Shown here: positions 17,146 to 26,034 of the stretch, in pieces | Layout of the letters: each line of letters begins with the position of its first letter | How positions within the stretch are numbered: the stretch's first letter is position 1 | Source: Galbibacter orientalis DSM 19592 | GTDB taxonomy: Bacteria > Bacteroidota > Bacteroidia > Flavobacteriales > Flavobacteriaceae | Assembly: GCF_000260115.1 (NCBI RefSeq) | Contig: NZ_JH651380.1 | Coordinates: 494,213 to 558,212 of the forward strand | Direction of reading: 5' to 3' | Length of the DNA stretch: 64,000 nucleotides | Position numbers and translations under genes: made by a program | The notes under the pieces: model-generated | What the model saw: the letters and a program-made list of their open reading frames with translations, nothing else | The model's database searches: none | Told to the model about the DNA's origin: nothing

Positions 17146-19263
17146 TTATTTTTTACCGATTTTTCGCTTTAATAATTGCGCATTGATAGCCACTATAATC
17201 GTACTTAAACTCATAAATACAGCTCCAACGGCTGGGCCCAAAACAAAACCGGTAGAATAAAGCACTCCAGCAGCTAACGGAATGGCTATAACGTTGTATC
17301 CCGTTGCCCAAACAAGGTTCTGGATCATTTTATTGTATGTAGCCTTACCGAACAAAATCAAGTTAGCAATATCTTGTGGGTTGCTGTTTACCAAAATAAT
17401 ATCCGCGGTTTCAGCGGCTACGTCTGTGCCAGAACCTACTGCAATACCTACATTGGCTTGAGCCAGAGCCGGTGCATCGTTCACTCCGTCTCCTGTCATT
17501 GCCACAAACTCTCCCTTACTTTCCAATTCTTTTACTATTTCCACTTTTTGATGTGGCAAAACTTCGGCGTAGTATCCATCCAAGCCGAGTTTATCGCTAA
17601 CAGCTTTGGCAGTTCTTTCATTATCACCGGTAGCCATTAAAACTTTTATATTATTCTTTTTGAAAATTTTGATGGCATCGGCAGATTCCGGTCTAATTTC
17701 GTCCGCCAATGCTATGTATCCTGCCAGTTTTCCATCAATCAAGACAAAAACAACAGTTTCTGCGGCATCGCTATAGGCATCCTCTGGAATAGTTATTTTT
17801 TCATCCCTTAAATATCCGGGACTTACAACTTTTATTTCTTTCCCTTCTACGTTCGCCTCGACTCCTTTACCGGTAATTGCGTTAAAGTTTTCAGGGTTCG
17901 GAATAATAACTTCATCTTCTTTTACTTTTTTAATTATTCCAACCGCAATAGGGTGTTCAGAACTCTGTTCCAATGCACTTGAAAGCCTCAAAATTTCTTT
18001 AGGTGGATATTTCTGATTGACCGACTCAACCCTTGTTACACCAAAATCACCTTTGGTCAATGTTCCAGTCTTGTCGAATAATAATGCCGTTATTTTTCGG
18101 GATTCTTCAAAAGCTGTTCTATTTCTAATCAATAATCCATTCTGTGCAGAAACCGCAGTAGAAATAGCGACCACTAATGGAATGGCAAGACCTAAAGCGT
18201 GCGGACACGCAATAATCATTACCGTTACCATACGCTCCAAAGCATACACAAAAGGGAAGCCTAAAATTAGCCAAACCGCCAATGTGCCAAATCCAATACC
18301 TAATGCGATATAGGTAAGCCATTTTGCAGCTCTATCCGAGAGGTTTTGCATTTTTGATTTGGACTTTTGTGCTTCTTCAACCATTGTGATCACCTTGTTG
18401 AGATAACTGTCCTTTCCTGTATGCTCAACCTTTACCTTTATGCTGCCATTACCGTTTACCGAACCTCCAATAACCTTATCATCTATTTCTTTCTTAACTG
18501 GTTTGGACTCCCCAGTAAGCATAGATTCATTCAGGTAGCTGGTGCCTTCTGTTATAATACCATCAGCAGGCACCTTTTCACCTGGTTTTACTAATATGAC
18601 ATCATCTTTTAACAAATCTTCCAACGGAATATCTTCTATGGTATCACCCTTTACCCTATGGGCTTCTGCGGGCATCATACTTACCAAAAGCTGTAAGGCC
18701 TTTGATGCTCCCAAGACGCTTTTCATCTCTATCCAATGTCCTACCAACATAATAGCGATAAGGGTAGCCAGTTCCCAGAAAAAATCAACTCCTTCTAAGC
18801 CGAACACGGTTGCCGAACTATAAACGTAAGCCACGGTAATGGCCATAGAAATAAGGGTCATCATCCCTGGTGCACCTTTTTTAACTTCGGACCAAAATCC
18901 GGTAATAAATGGCCAGCCGCCATAGAAATACACTACAGAAGAAAGGCCAAATAATATATATTGGTTTCCGGGAAGCAGGAACTCATACCCAATAAACCCT
19001 TGGATCATCGGGGAGATGATGAGGATGGGAATGGTCAAGATTAAGGTTACCCAAAACCGTTTCCTGAAATCGGCAATCATCATTTTATGATGGTCGTGGC
19101 CCATTTGACCGTGACCCGGATTGTGACCCGAATGGTCCCCACCTTTGTGGTTCATTTTAGAATGGTCTTCTTTTTTGTGTTTCATCTTCGAATGGTCCAT
19201 TTTAGAATGGTCCATTTTAGAATGGTCCATTTCATCGTGATTGTGGTGTTCGTGATTTTCCAT
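17146..19263 (-). CDS. copB: CPH-type heavy-metal P-type ATPase (CopB-like)
   Basis: P1B-type metal-exporting ATPase of the inner membrane. The membrane metal site is CPH (IIACPHALGLAIP) rather than CPC, which is the CopB subgroup thought to move copper or silver. Also seen: phosphorylation motif DKTGTLTKG, TGE loop (MLTGESKPVKKE), SEHPIA, and hinge GDGVNDAPALAQANVG. In place of an HMA domain the first 60 residues are a His/Met/Asp-rich tail with tandem DHSKM units. At 705 aa it is full length and appears intact. Confidence 0.93.
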   Translation of the reverse strand: MENHEHHNHDEMDHSKMDHSKMDHSKMKHKKEDHSKMNHKGGDHSGHNPGHGQMGHDHHKMMIADFRKRFWVTLILTIPILIISPMIQGFIGYEFLLPGNQYILFGLSSVVYFYGGWPFITGFWSEVKKGAPGMMTLISMAITVAYVYSSATVFGLEGVDFFWELATLIAIMLVGHWIEMKSVLGASKALQLLVSMMPAEAHRVKGDTIEDIPLEDLLKDDVILVKPGEKVPADGIITEGTSYLNESMLTGESKPVKKEIDDKVIGGSVNGNGSIKVKVEHTGKDSYLNKVITMVEEAQKSKSKMQNLSDRAAKWLTYIALGIGFGTLAVWLILGFPFVYALERMVTVMIIACPHALGLAIPLVVAISTAVSAQNGLLIRNRTAFEESRKITALLFDKTGTLTKGDFGVTRVESVNQKYPPKEILRLSSALEQSSEHPIAVGIIKKVKEDEVIIPNPENFNAITGKGVEANVEGKEIKVVSPGYLRDEKITIPEDAYSDAAETVVFVLIDGKLAGYIALADEIRPESADAIKIFKKNNIKVLMATGDNERTAKAVSDKLGLDGYYAEVLPHQKVEIVKELESKGEFVAMTGDGVNDAPALAQANVGIAVGSGTDVAAETADIILVNSNPQDIANLILFGKATYNKMIQNLVWATGYNVIAIPLAAGVLYSTGFVLGPAVGAVFMSLSTIIVAINAQLLKRKIGKK

Positions 19264-19281
19264 TATTGTCTTGTTTAAGTG

Positions 19282-19575
19282 TTATCGTAATTTTTTTCTC
19301 ATAGCTTCCGAAATGTTTTCGGCATAGACGCCATAGGCATCTACCAAAAGTCCTTTAATCCCATTTTTTGATGAAATAGCATAAAGCACACTATTATCGT
19401 CGGTACTGCTCATACCCTCAAAACGATGCATCTCGTCAACATTAAAATCTTCTGGGTGTATTTCAATTTTTAGTGAGGCACACTCCAAACATTCTGGTTT
19501 TAGGTTAAAATCATATGTATAGCCATTTCCCTGTAAATCGTTTATGGCTTCAGAAAGTGTATCGTAATTTTTCAT
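19282..19575 (-). CDS. Small hypothetical protein (97 aa) linked to PRPP synthetase
   Basis: Soluble protein with a CLECASL dicysteine-like stretch in the middle, belonging to a short Bacteroidota family that is often mislabelled phosphoribosylpyrophosphate synthetase. It has no PRPP-synthetase motif. It lies two genes downstream of the real enzyme in the same array. Function unknown. Confidence 0.7.
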   Translation of the reverse strand: MKNYDTLSEAINDLQGNGYTYDFNLKPECLECASLKIEIHPEDFNVDEMHRFEGMSSTDDNSVLYAISSKNGIKGLLVDAYGVYAENISEAMRKKLR

Positions 19576-19581
19576 CTGTCT

Positions 19582-20226
19582 TTATTTATAGTTTATTGTA
19601 AAATAGCTGTTATCTGCTTCTGAAAATTTCTGAAAAGTCAATAATCCTTTTTCATTTAATTTTTCAATAACAGTATAATTGAATTGCTTGATGCGAATAC
19701 CCCAGGCATAGGCCTTAATATTTATTTTTGATTTAATAGTGTTTTTGCCAGCTTCTAATTTTCGATCGTAAATTTTTATGATGCTTTTTGAACCGAAAAA
19801 ATTCAACAAGCCCGAGTCAAAACTCATTTCCAATTCAATATTTTTCAGATTATCCAAATTGTATAGTTCTTTAAATTTCTTTGAAGTGGTGTTGATTTCT
19901 GTTTTCTTTGATTTTGGATTGGAAAACGGGAAAGCCATTACCACTACACTTGCTTCATCAGGCTTGCAACGATAGGTTGTGGTGTATTTATCGGTCAATT
20001 TTTTGTCTTTATCAAACAATTCCGTAACTACCTCAATTTCATAGTATCCATTTTTCTTTATTGTTTCACTGGCTTTGAAAGTTTGTTTATTTAAAAAAGA
20101 ACCATTTTCATCAAAGTTTTCCCGAATAACAACTCTGCCTGAAATCTGCCCAATGAGCATTTCAGTTTGTCCAGTCATTGTGATGCTGAATAAAGTGATT
20201 AGTACTATAAAGCCTTGTTTTCTCAT
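19582..20226 (-). CDS. Secreted hypothetical protein (214 aa)
   Basis: It has an N-terminal signal peptide (about 1-19, KQGFIVLITLFSITMTGQT) and then a beta-rich body with no recognised domain. Its start overlaps the end of the PRPP synthetase gene by four bases (ATGA), so the two are co-translated. A periplasmic or surface location is likely. Function unknown. Confidence 0.75.
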   Translation of the reverse strand: MRKQGFIVLITLFSITMTGQTEMLIGQISGRVVIRENFDENGSFLNKQTFKASETIKKNGYYEIEVVTELFDKDKKLTDKYTTTYRCKPDEASVVVMAFPFSNPKSKKTEINTTSKKFKELYNLDNLKNIELEMSFDSGLLNFFGSKSIIKIYDRKLEAGKNTIKSKINIKAYAWGIRIKQFNYTVIEKLNEKGLLTFQKFSEADNSYFTINYK

Positions 20227-21116
20227 ATATGGTGCATTAATTTTTTTACCTCTTTTGCCATAATATCACTTAAATCTATTCCATTTGAAGAGTGTGGGAT
20301 GGTATTACAAGTCACTATTTTTTCTACTCCGGAATCCAATAAATCTTGATAGGCGTTTCCTGAAAAAACGGCGTGAATGCCTACACAAATAGGTGGTTTC
20401 ATTCCTGCTTTTTTAAGATGTTGTACGGTTTCAATCATTGTTCGGGCTGTGGAAATAATATCATCTACCAAAATGGGTGTAGCATCTTTATATATATCCA
20501 CATCGGGAACAGAGACTTCTACATCACGGTCACCGTGACGCACCTTTTGTAATACCGTAAATGGTGCTCCTGCATTTTTGGCGACTTCTGATACCCATTG
20601 TTCACTTTCAGAATCAGGTCCGATAAGTACCGGGTTTTCGATATTTTCTTTAATCCATTCTGAAATTGCGTCGGCAGCGTGAATCACTTTATTTGGAATT
20701 TGATACACTTCTCCCAACGAACTAATTCTGTGCAAGTGAGGGTCAACTGTGGTAATGCTATCGGCGAAACCAGAAATCAATTTTCCGAAGAAACCGGAAG
20801 TCACTCCTTCTCCTTCATTAAATACTTTGTCCTGCCGCATATACGCCAAATAGGGTGCTACCAAACAGGTACACATAGCTCCTAATGATTTGGCTGTGTG
20901 GCTTAAAAAATATAGTGACAACAGTTTTTCGTCCGGTTCGTGCAAGGTGCATACCAGTACCACACATTTATCTTTAACATCAGACAATATGCGCGTGTAT
21001 GATTCCCCGTCAGGGAATTTCCTTAATGTGGCTTGACCCACTTCAGCATCCATTTTTGTAGCCATTAGTTCTGTGAGTTCTTCATTTCCGGGAAGACTGA
21101 ATAATATTGTTTTCAT
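20223..21116 (-). CDS. prs: Ribose-phosphate pyrophosphokinase (PRPP synthetase)
   Basis: Makes PRPP from ribose 5-phosphate and ATP, or may run in reverse. Seen are the ATP/flexible-loop region YLAYMRQDK, DPHLHR, and the PRPP loop PILVDDIISTARTM. At 297 aa it is shorter than the housekeeping bacterial enzyme and closer in length to archaeal forms. It sits directly after the AMP/thymidine phosphorylase, so the pair probably handles nucleotide ribose. Being in a mobile array, it is probably an extra copy. Confidence 0.92.
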   Translation of the reverse strand: MKTILFSLPGNEELTELMATKMDAEVGQATLRKFPDGESYTRILSDVKDKCVVLVCTLHEPDEKLLSLYFLSHTAKSLGAMCTCLVAPYLAYMRQDKVFNEGEGVTSGFFGKLISGFADSITTVDPHLHRISSLGEVYQIPNKVIHAADAISEWIKENIENPVLIGPDSESEQWVSEVAKNAGAPFTVLQKVRHGDRDVEVSVPDVDIYKDATPILVDDIISTARTMIETVQHLKKAGMKPPICVGIHAVFSGNAYQDLLDSGVEKIVTCNTIPHSSNGIDLSDIMAKEVKKLMHHI

Positions 21117-21126
21117 AGTATGTTCT

Positions 21127-22629
21127 TTAATTTATAGTTATGATGTCGTTATGGTTGTTTTCATATTCCAAGGCATAATTAAGTTCACCTTTGGATTCAG
21201 CATATATGGTATAAAGCAGTTGGTTCTCTTCGATTTGTTCTCCCAAATGCACATTTAGAAGAATCCCTGCCGATTTAGATTGTGGTGCTCCAGAAAGCTT
21301 GGCCAGTTTTGCAATTTTACGGTTATCAATTCGTTGCAAAACGCCTGACTTTTCAGCTTTAATTTCAATTTTATAAGGTGCTAAAACTGGTTTTGAAAAT
21401 TGACCTTGCGCCTTACAAATGGCTACGAATTTTTCATATGCTTTTCCAGATTTGAGAATTTTATGTGCGGTTTCCTGTCCCTTTCCTTTTTCTACTTTTC
21501 CAGAAAGTTCTAATAGTTCAGTAGCTAAAAGCAATGCTCTTTCTGTTAAGTCTTTAGGTGCATCTTCCTCATTTTTCAAAACTTTTAATATATCTATGGC
21601 TTCTAAAGTTGGACCGATACCCCTTCCAACAGGCTGCGTGCCATCCGTAACTACAACTTTTACATTCAACCCAACAGCAGTTCCAACGGTTTCCATATGA
21701 TTTTTTAGTTTTTCTGCCATTTCGGTACTGCGAACCTTGGCGGTTTCTCCCACGGGAATATCAATGACCACGTGAGTAGAACCAGCTGCTGCCTTTTTAG
21801 AGAGTACTGAAGCGATGAGCTGACCTTCGCTATCAATATCCAAGGCTTTTTCAATTTTAATGAGCACATCATCGGCAGGACTTAACTGCGCTGTACCGCC
21901 CCAAACAAAACATCCGCCTTCTTTTTCTACTACGGTCTTTATTTCCTCGGAAGAGAGCGTAACATTGGTCAGTACTTCCATTGTATCTGCTGTGCCTGCT
22001 GGCGAAGTGATTGCCCGTGAGGATGTTTTTGGCATAGTAAGCCCATACGCGGCAACAATGGCAACTACCAATGGTGTTGTCCTATTGCCAGGCAATCCGC
22101 CAATACAATGTTTGTCGACCACGATATCCTTGTTCCAGTTCAGTTGCTTTCCGGAAGCAATCATTGCTTTCGTTAGGTCGGATATTTCATCAATATCCAT
22201 TCGGTCGCCAGCACAGGCAGTAATAAATGCCGAAAGGTGGATGTTGGAATAATCGCCTTCCACGATATCGGTTATGATGTTGTTATAGGCCTTATAATCC
22301 AGTTTTTTGTTATAGATTTTTGCCCTGACGTGGCTTAAGGATTCAATAGGCTCTAAATGGGAAACATATAATGTATCGTTTGGGGAAACATTGAGTTTTT
22401 TCGCAGCAGCATCTGATAGTCCGATTTCATTAGGCAACAGAATATCAGAATTCAGGACATTAAGACTTGCTACGATTGATGTATTTGCATTGGATATTCT
22501 TATTCGGGTAAGTGCCTCAAACCCTTCTGAAATACAGACGTGGCAATCTTCGCGCATATACACTACATTTTCGTTTTGGGTATAGATTCCGAGATGTTTA
22601 TATTTTAATATGTTTGAGTGTGTGTCCAT
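21127..22629 (-). CDS. AMP/thymidine phosphorylase family protein
   Basis: 500-aa protein of the nucleoside phosphorylase II family. The long N-terminal extension (about 1-90) and the motif KHCIGGLPGNRTTP match the archaeal AMP phosphorylase subgroup, which releases ribose 1,5-bisphosphate from nucleoside monophosphates. Bacterial DeoA enzymes are shorter. Further motifs are SRAITSPAGTADTMEV and GRGIGPTLEA. In this array it lies next to PRPP synthetase, phosphofructokinase and aldolase. No RuBisCO or ribose-1,5-bisphosphate isomerase is seen in the window, so the fate of the product is open. Confidence 0.88.
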   Translation of the reverse strand: MDTHSNILKYKHLGIYTQNENVVYMREDCHVCISEGFEALTRIRISNANTSIVASLNVLNSDILLPNEIGLSDAAAKKLNVSPNDTLYVSHLEPIESLSHVRAKIYNKKLDYKAYNNIITDIVEGDYSNIHLSAFITACAGDRMDIDEISDLTKAMIASGKQLNWNKDIVVDKHCIGGLPGNRTTPLVVAIVAAYGLTMPKTSSRAITSPAGTADTMEVLTNVTLSSEEIKTVVEKEGGCFVWGGTAQLSPADDVLIKIEKALDIDSEGQLIASVLSKKAAAGSTHVVIDIPVGETAKVRSTEMAEKLKNHMETVGTAVGLNVKVVVTDGTQPVGRGIGPTLEAIDILKVLKNEEDAPKDLTERALLLATELLELSGKVEKGKGQETAHKILKSGKAYEKFVAICKAQGQFSKPVLAPYKIEIKAEKSGVLQRIDNRKIAKLAKLSGAPQSKSAGILLNVHLGEQIEENQLLYTIYAESKGELNYALEYENNHNDIITIN

Positions 22630-22657
22630 ATTTTATTGGTTGTTGTGATTTTTCGAT

Positions 22658-24034
22658 TTATTCTATTTCTTCGATGGTGTATAATTGCGGAATTTCTGCA
22701 TCCCACCCATAGGTTTCCTTGATGCCTTTTTGCAATGCTTCTGCACTCTCTTTTTCACCGTGTACAATGAAAATACGTTCGGGTTTGTTTTTTATCTTAT
22801 CCATCCAGTCCATAAGTTCTGCGTGGTCTGCGTGTGCCGAAAGCCCTTCAATTTCTACTACTTGCATTTTAAACGGCACCCATTTTCCATATACTTTTAG
22901 TTCTTTTTCACCTTCCAATAATTTTCTGCCACGAGTGCCTTCAGCTTGATAGCCTACAAAAAGTAAGGTGTTATTTGGATTTTGTGCCTGTGTTTCAAGA
23001 TAGTTTAGCATTCTTCCCCCTGTGAGCATTCCGCTTCCTGCAATCACGATTTTTGGTTTGTAATCTGTTCTTAATTCCATTGTTTCACGATAACTGCTAA
23101 CAACTGTAAAGTGTGAGCACATTTCGTCACATTCGTTGTCTTCCAATCTGTGCCAATCCCGAGTTCTATGAAACAGTTCCAATACGTTGGCACCCATTGG
23201 ACTATCCATAATCATTTGTACTTTGGGGATTTTGTTCTCCTTGAGTAACCTCCAAAAAATAAGCATCATCAATTGGGCGCGTTCTACCGAAAAACTTGGG
23301 ACAAATAAGCTGCCACCTCTATTAATGGTTTCATTGACCAATTTTTCAATTTGTGGAAGTGCTTCTACTTCATCACGATGAAATCTTCCTCCGTAGGTGG
23401 ATTCAATAAATAATACATCTGCCTTTTTTGGCTTTAATGGCGGAAACAGTAATAAATCGTTTGTTCTGCCTATATCGCCAGAAAACACGAAACGTTTTCC
23501 GCGTAAATCTAACTCAATGTATGTGGCACCAAGGATGTGTCCGTTGTATTGAAACCTCGCTTTCACATCTTTGAGAATGGGTAACCATTGCGAGGGTGGT
23601 ACTCCTTTGAAGTAAGGGATTGTTTTTTCTACATCATTTAAATCGTAAAGTGGTTCCGCGGGACTGTGTTTGGAATAGCCCTCTTTATTGGCACGTTCGG
23701 CTTCCTGTTCTTGTATTTTGGCACTATCATTCAATATGATTTTTGCGATGTCCAAGGTGGGATTGGTGCCGTAAATGGGCCCTTTGAAACCTTGCTTTAC
23801 CAATCTCGGCAAATATCCTGTATGGTCCATATGGCCGTGGGTAAGCAAAACAGCGTCAATATCAGCAACATTAACGGGTGGATACTCCCAGTTTTTAAGG
23901 CGTAATTCTTTTAACCCTTGAAAAAGTCCGCAGTCTATGAGTATCTTTTTATCTCCTGTGTCCACTAAATATTTTGAGCCGGTTACCGTACCTGCTGCAC
24001 CTAAAAAGTGAATATTTATTTTATTGTTATCCAT
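22658..24034 (-). CDS. MBL-fold beta-CASP ribonuclease
   Basis: Metallo-beta-lactamase-fold RNA nuclease with beta-CASP and C-terminal RMMBL parts, 458 aa. Motif 2 THGHMDHTGYLPRL, motif 3 and 4 residues (GHILGAT, FSGDIGR), and the C-terminal motif HADHAELMDW are in order. The family (YSH1/CPSF73-like) processes or degrades RNA. In this array it lies between the phosphorylase and a small CCGG-tailed protein, so coupling RNA decay to nucleotide salvage is a possibility, not shown. Confidence 0.92.
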   Translation of the reverse strand: MDNNKINIHFLGAAGTVTGSKYLVDTGDKKILIDCGLFQGLKELRLKNWEYPPVNVADIDAVLLTHGHMDHTGYLPRLVKQGFKGPIYGTNPTLDIAKIILNDSAKIQEQEAERANKEGYSKHSPAEPLYDLNDVEKTIPYFKGVPPSQWLPILKDVKARFQYNGHILGATYIELDLRGKRFVFSGDIGRTNDLLLFPPLKPKKADVLFIESTYGGRFHRDEVEALPQIEKLVNETINRGGSLFVPSFSVERAQLMMLIFWRLLKENKIPKVQMIMDSPMGANVLELFHRTRDWHRLEDNECDEMCSHFTVVSSYRETMELRTDYKPKIVIAGSGMLTGGRMLNYLETQAQNPNNTLLFVGYQAEGTRGRKLLEGEKELKVYGKWVPFKMQVVEIEGLSAHADHAELMDWMDKIKNKPERIFIVHGEKESAEALQKGIKETYGWDAEIPQLYTIEEIE

Positions 24035-24049
24035 CTTTATAGTATTTAT

Positions 24050-24304
24050 TTAGAGTCCACCACAGCAAGAAGGTGTATTTCCTTTATCTTGTTTTGATTT
24101 GCTCAATTCCACTATTTCTTTATATAGATTACGAGAATCCTCTTTAATAAAAAGAGCCAATTTCTTTACTGATTTAGGTTCAAAGTGAACCATTTCCAAT
24201 AATATCTCAAGGGCTTCTTCAAGTAGTTTAGAGTCATCTTCCAATGCTTGGTAAAATGGCTCTAAATCTATACTGTCCTTTTCTTTCAGTTCATCTGTTT
24301 TCAT
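24050..24304 (-). CDS. Small helical hypothetical protein with CCGG tail
   Basis: 84 aa, largely helical and acidic, ending in SCCGGL, which may bind a metal. It starts 36 bases downstream of the ATP-cone nuclease gene and ends 15 bases before the beta-CASP nuclease. I do not recognise a family. Confidence 0.65.
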   Translation of the reverse strand: MKTDELKEKDSIDLEPFYQALEDDSKLLEEALEILLEMVHFEPKSVKKLALFIKEDSRNLYKEIVELSKSKQDKGNTPSCCGGL

Positions 24305-24340
24305 TTGTTCTATTTTTAAATTAAAAATGTATGTAGTGCT

Positions 24341-25183
24341 TTATTGAATTCTACATAGTTCTCTTGAATCTTCGAGAATCTTTTTGTGCCTTGACTTTGG
24401 CACTCCTACTTGTTCTAAAACTTTTGGGTTTTCGTGAAGCTCTTTGCAGAGCACAAGACCTTTATCCAATAATTTCGTTTTTTCGGCCTTAGTAAGCGTT
24501 GTTATTGCTGTTAATGGATGTAGCCCCGACTTATCTATTCTGTCTTTTAACCCGTTATCCATTGGGTAATCCCAACTTGTCAATAATAGCCCAACGCATT
24601 TACCATATTGTACCGCATCACTTGTAAATCGTGTATTTGTATAGACGCCTCCTTTGTGAAGTTTAGTATCGTGACCTTTTTGGCGTTCCCAATTTTTTTC
24701 TACATCTAAAAATCTTGAATTGATGTATAATGGAATCTTCACGTTGCAAACTCGGCCTTGATCGCTATGGTATTTGCATTCAATCATATAATGATTATTG
24801 TCTTTTTGCGCTATCACATCTATTTCGTGTTGAACACAATTACCTTGGACAATAACATCAACTTCTGTATCAAAACCTTCGTGTGCCAATAGTTTGCCTA
24901 CTAATTTTTCAAATGGAAAACCGGTTGGACCTAGTTCCATTAAAGCTTTTTTGAGCTTGTACTTTGAGGCACTTACCCTAGATTTTCGTTTTAGCATCTT
25001 GAAAGCCAACTGATAGATTTTTTTGGTTGTCATTCCTTCTTCAATCTGCTCTTGTACTTTCCGGGCTATATCTTGAATAATATCCTCATCTGCCCGTGAA
25101 CGCCGCAGGGAGTTGATGAGTTTGTTTACATCAAAGGCTTCGTACTCACCAGAGTATTTTTTTATTAAGACTGATTTATTCAT
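24341..25183 (-). CDS. ATP-cone domain fused to PD-(D/E)XK nuclease
   Basis: 280 aa. The N-terminal 90 residues are an ATP-cone (VLIKKYSGEYEAFDVNKLI start), a nucleotide-sensing module known from ribonucleotide reductase and NrdR. Residues about 95-170 form a restriction-endonuclease-like core with HEIDVIA and IECKYH, giving the D-(E)xK catalytic pattern. The rest is helical. Such fusions are predicted nucleotide-gated nucleases. It neighbours PRPP synthetase and AMP phosphorylase genes, so sensing of the nucleotide pool is plausible. Confidence 0.85.
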   Translation of the reverse strand: MNKSVLIKKYSGEYEAFDVNKLINSLRRSRADEDIIQDIARKVQEQIEEGMTTKKIYQLAFKMLKRKSRVSASKYKLKKALMELGPTGFPFEKLVGKLLAHEGFDTEVDVIVQGNCVQHEIDVIAQKDNNHYMIECKYHSDQGRVCNVKIPLYINSRFLDVEKNWERQKGHDTKLHKGGVYTNTRFTSDAVQYGKCVGLLLTSWDYPMDNGLKDRIDKSGLHPLTAITTLTKAEKTKLLDKGLVLCKELHENPKVLEQVGVPKSRHKKILEDSRELCRIQ

Positions 25184-25185
25184 TG

Positions 25186-26016
25186 TTACATTTTAATAGT
25201 CATTACTGGTAATTCGGAGTGATTGGTTACACCCTCTGCGATGCTTTTAGAGAATAAGCTTAAAAAGCCTGTACGTCCGTGAGTACACATTGCGATTAAA
25301 TCGGCATTTTTATATCGTAAATAATTGTTTATCCCTGTTTCTACGTCTGGTTCGTTATATACATTCATTGAGAAGTTATCCAAATCGGGGAATTTTTTCA
25401 GGAACTCCTTGATGGGATCCAACCCTTGTTCTATACTGTTAAAATCGGTCTGAGTATTGACCCTCAATAAATGGATATGTGCGCCGCATTTTTCAGCAAT
25501 CGAAATAACTTGCTTAAATACATCGCTTACATCTTGAAGAAAATCTGAAACAAAAACGATATCCTTAAAAGGAAAGGATACTTCTTCATCCTTGACTACA
25601 ACAACTGGTACATCAGCTTTCCTAACAATTTTTTCTACGTTGCTTCCCATTAACTCACGTATACCGCCTCGGGTGCCACTACTTCCCGTAACTATAAAAT
25701 CGTGATGAAAATGACCCGAATGTTTAAGGATATTTGCCTGACCACCATCAAATTTAAGAAAAGTCCTGCATTCAAGGCCTTGTCGTTCTGCTTTTTTCTC
25801 CAGTTCTCTCAGGTAGGCTTTTGCGATGCCTATTTGCTTTACTGTTTCTGGGTGCTGTTTTTCTTTTTGTTTATCCAACTTTACCCATTCTACCGGGGTT
25901 TTCATCAAATGGAAAAAATGGATTTCGGAATTGTAAAGCTTTGCCATTTCAATTCCGAGTTCTTCTGCTTTATTGCAATTTTTTGAAAAGTCTGTTGGTA
26001 CGAGTATGTTTTTCAT
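25186..26016 (-). CDS. Tandem-domain universal stress protein
   Basis: 276 aa with two UspA domains (about 1-145 and 146-276). The first ends with the nucleotide-binding pattern GSSGTRGGIRELMGSNVE, the second with a weaker form THGRTGFLSLFSKSIAEG. It lies two bases before the ATP-cone gene and so is likely co-translated. Its exact role is unknown; it fits a stress or energy-limitation program. Confidence 0.92.
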   Translation of the reverse strand: MKNILVPTDFSKNCNKAEELGIEMAKLYNSEIHFFHLMKTPVEWVKLDKQKEKQHPETVKQIGIAKAYLRELEKKAERQGLECRTFLKFDGGQANILKHSGHFHHDFIVTGSSGTRGGIRELMGSNVEKIVRKADVPVVVVKDEEVSFPFKDIVFVSDFLQDVSDVFKQVISIAEKCGAHIHLLRVNTQTDFNSIEQGLDPIKEFLKKFPDLDNFSMNVYNEPDVETGINNYLRYKNADLIAMCTHGRTGFLSLFSKSIAEGVTNHSELPVMTIKM

Positions 26017-26034
26017 AATATTTGTTTTTAACTA

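Noticed and set aside
18017..18823. Long plus-strand open frames opposite the P-type ATPase, CusA and the phosphorylase
   Set aside because: They lie fully inside strongly supported genes on the other strand and have the odd composition of antisense frames.
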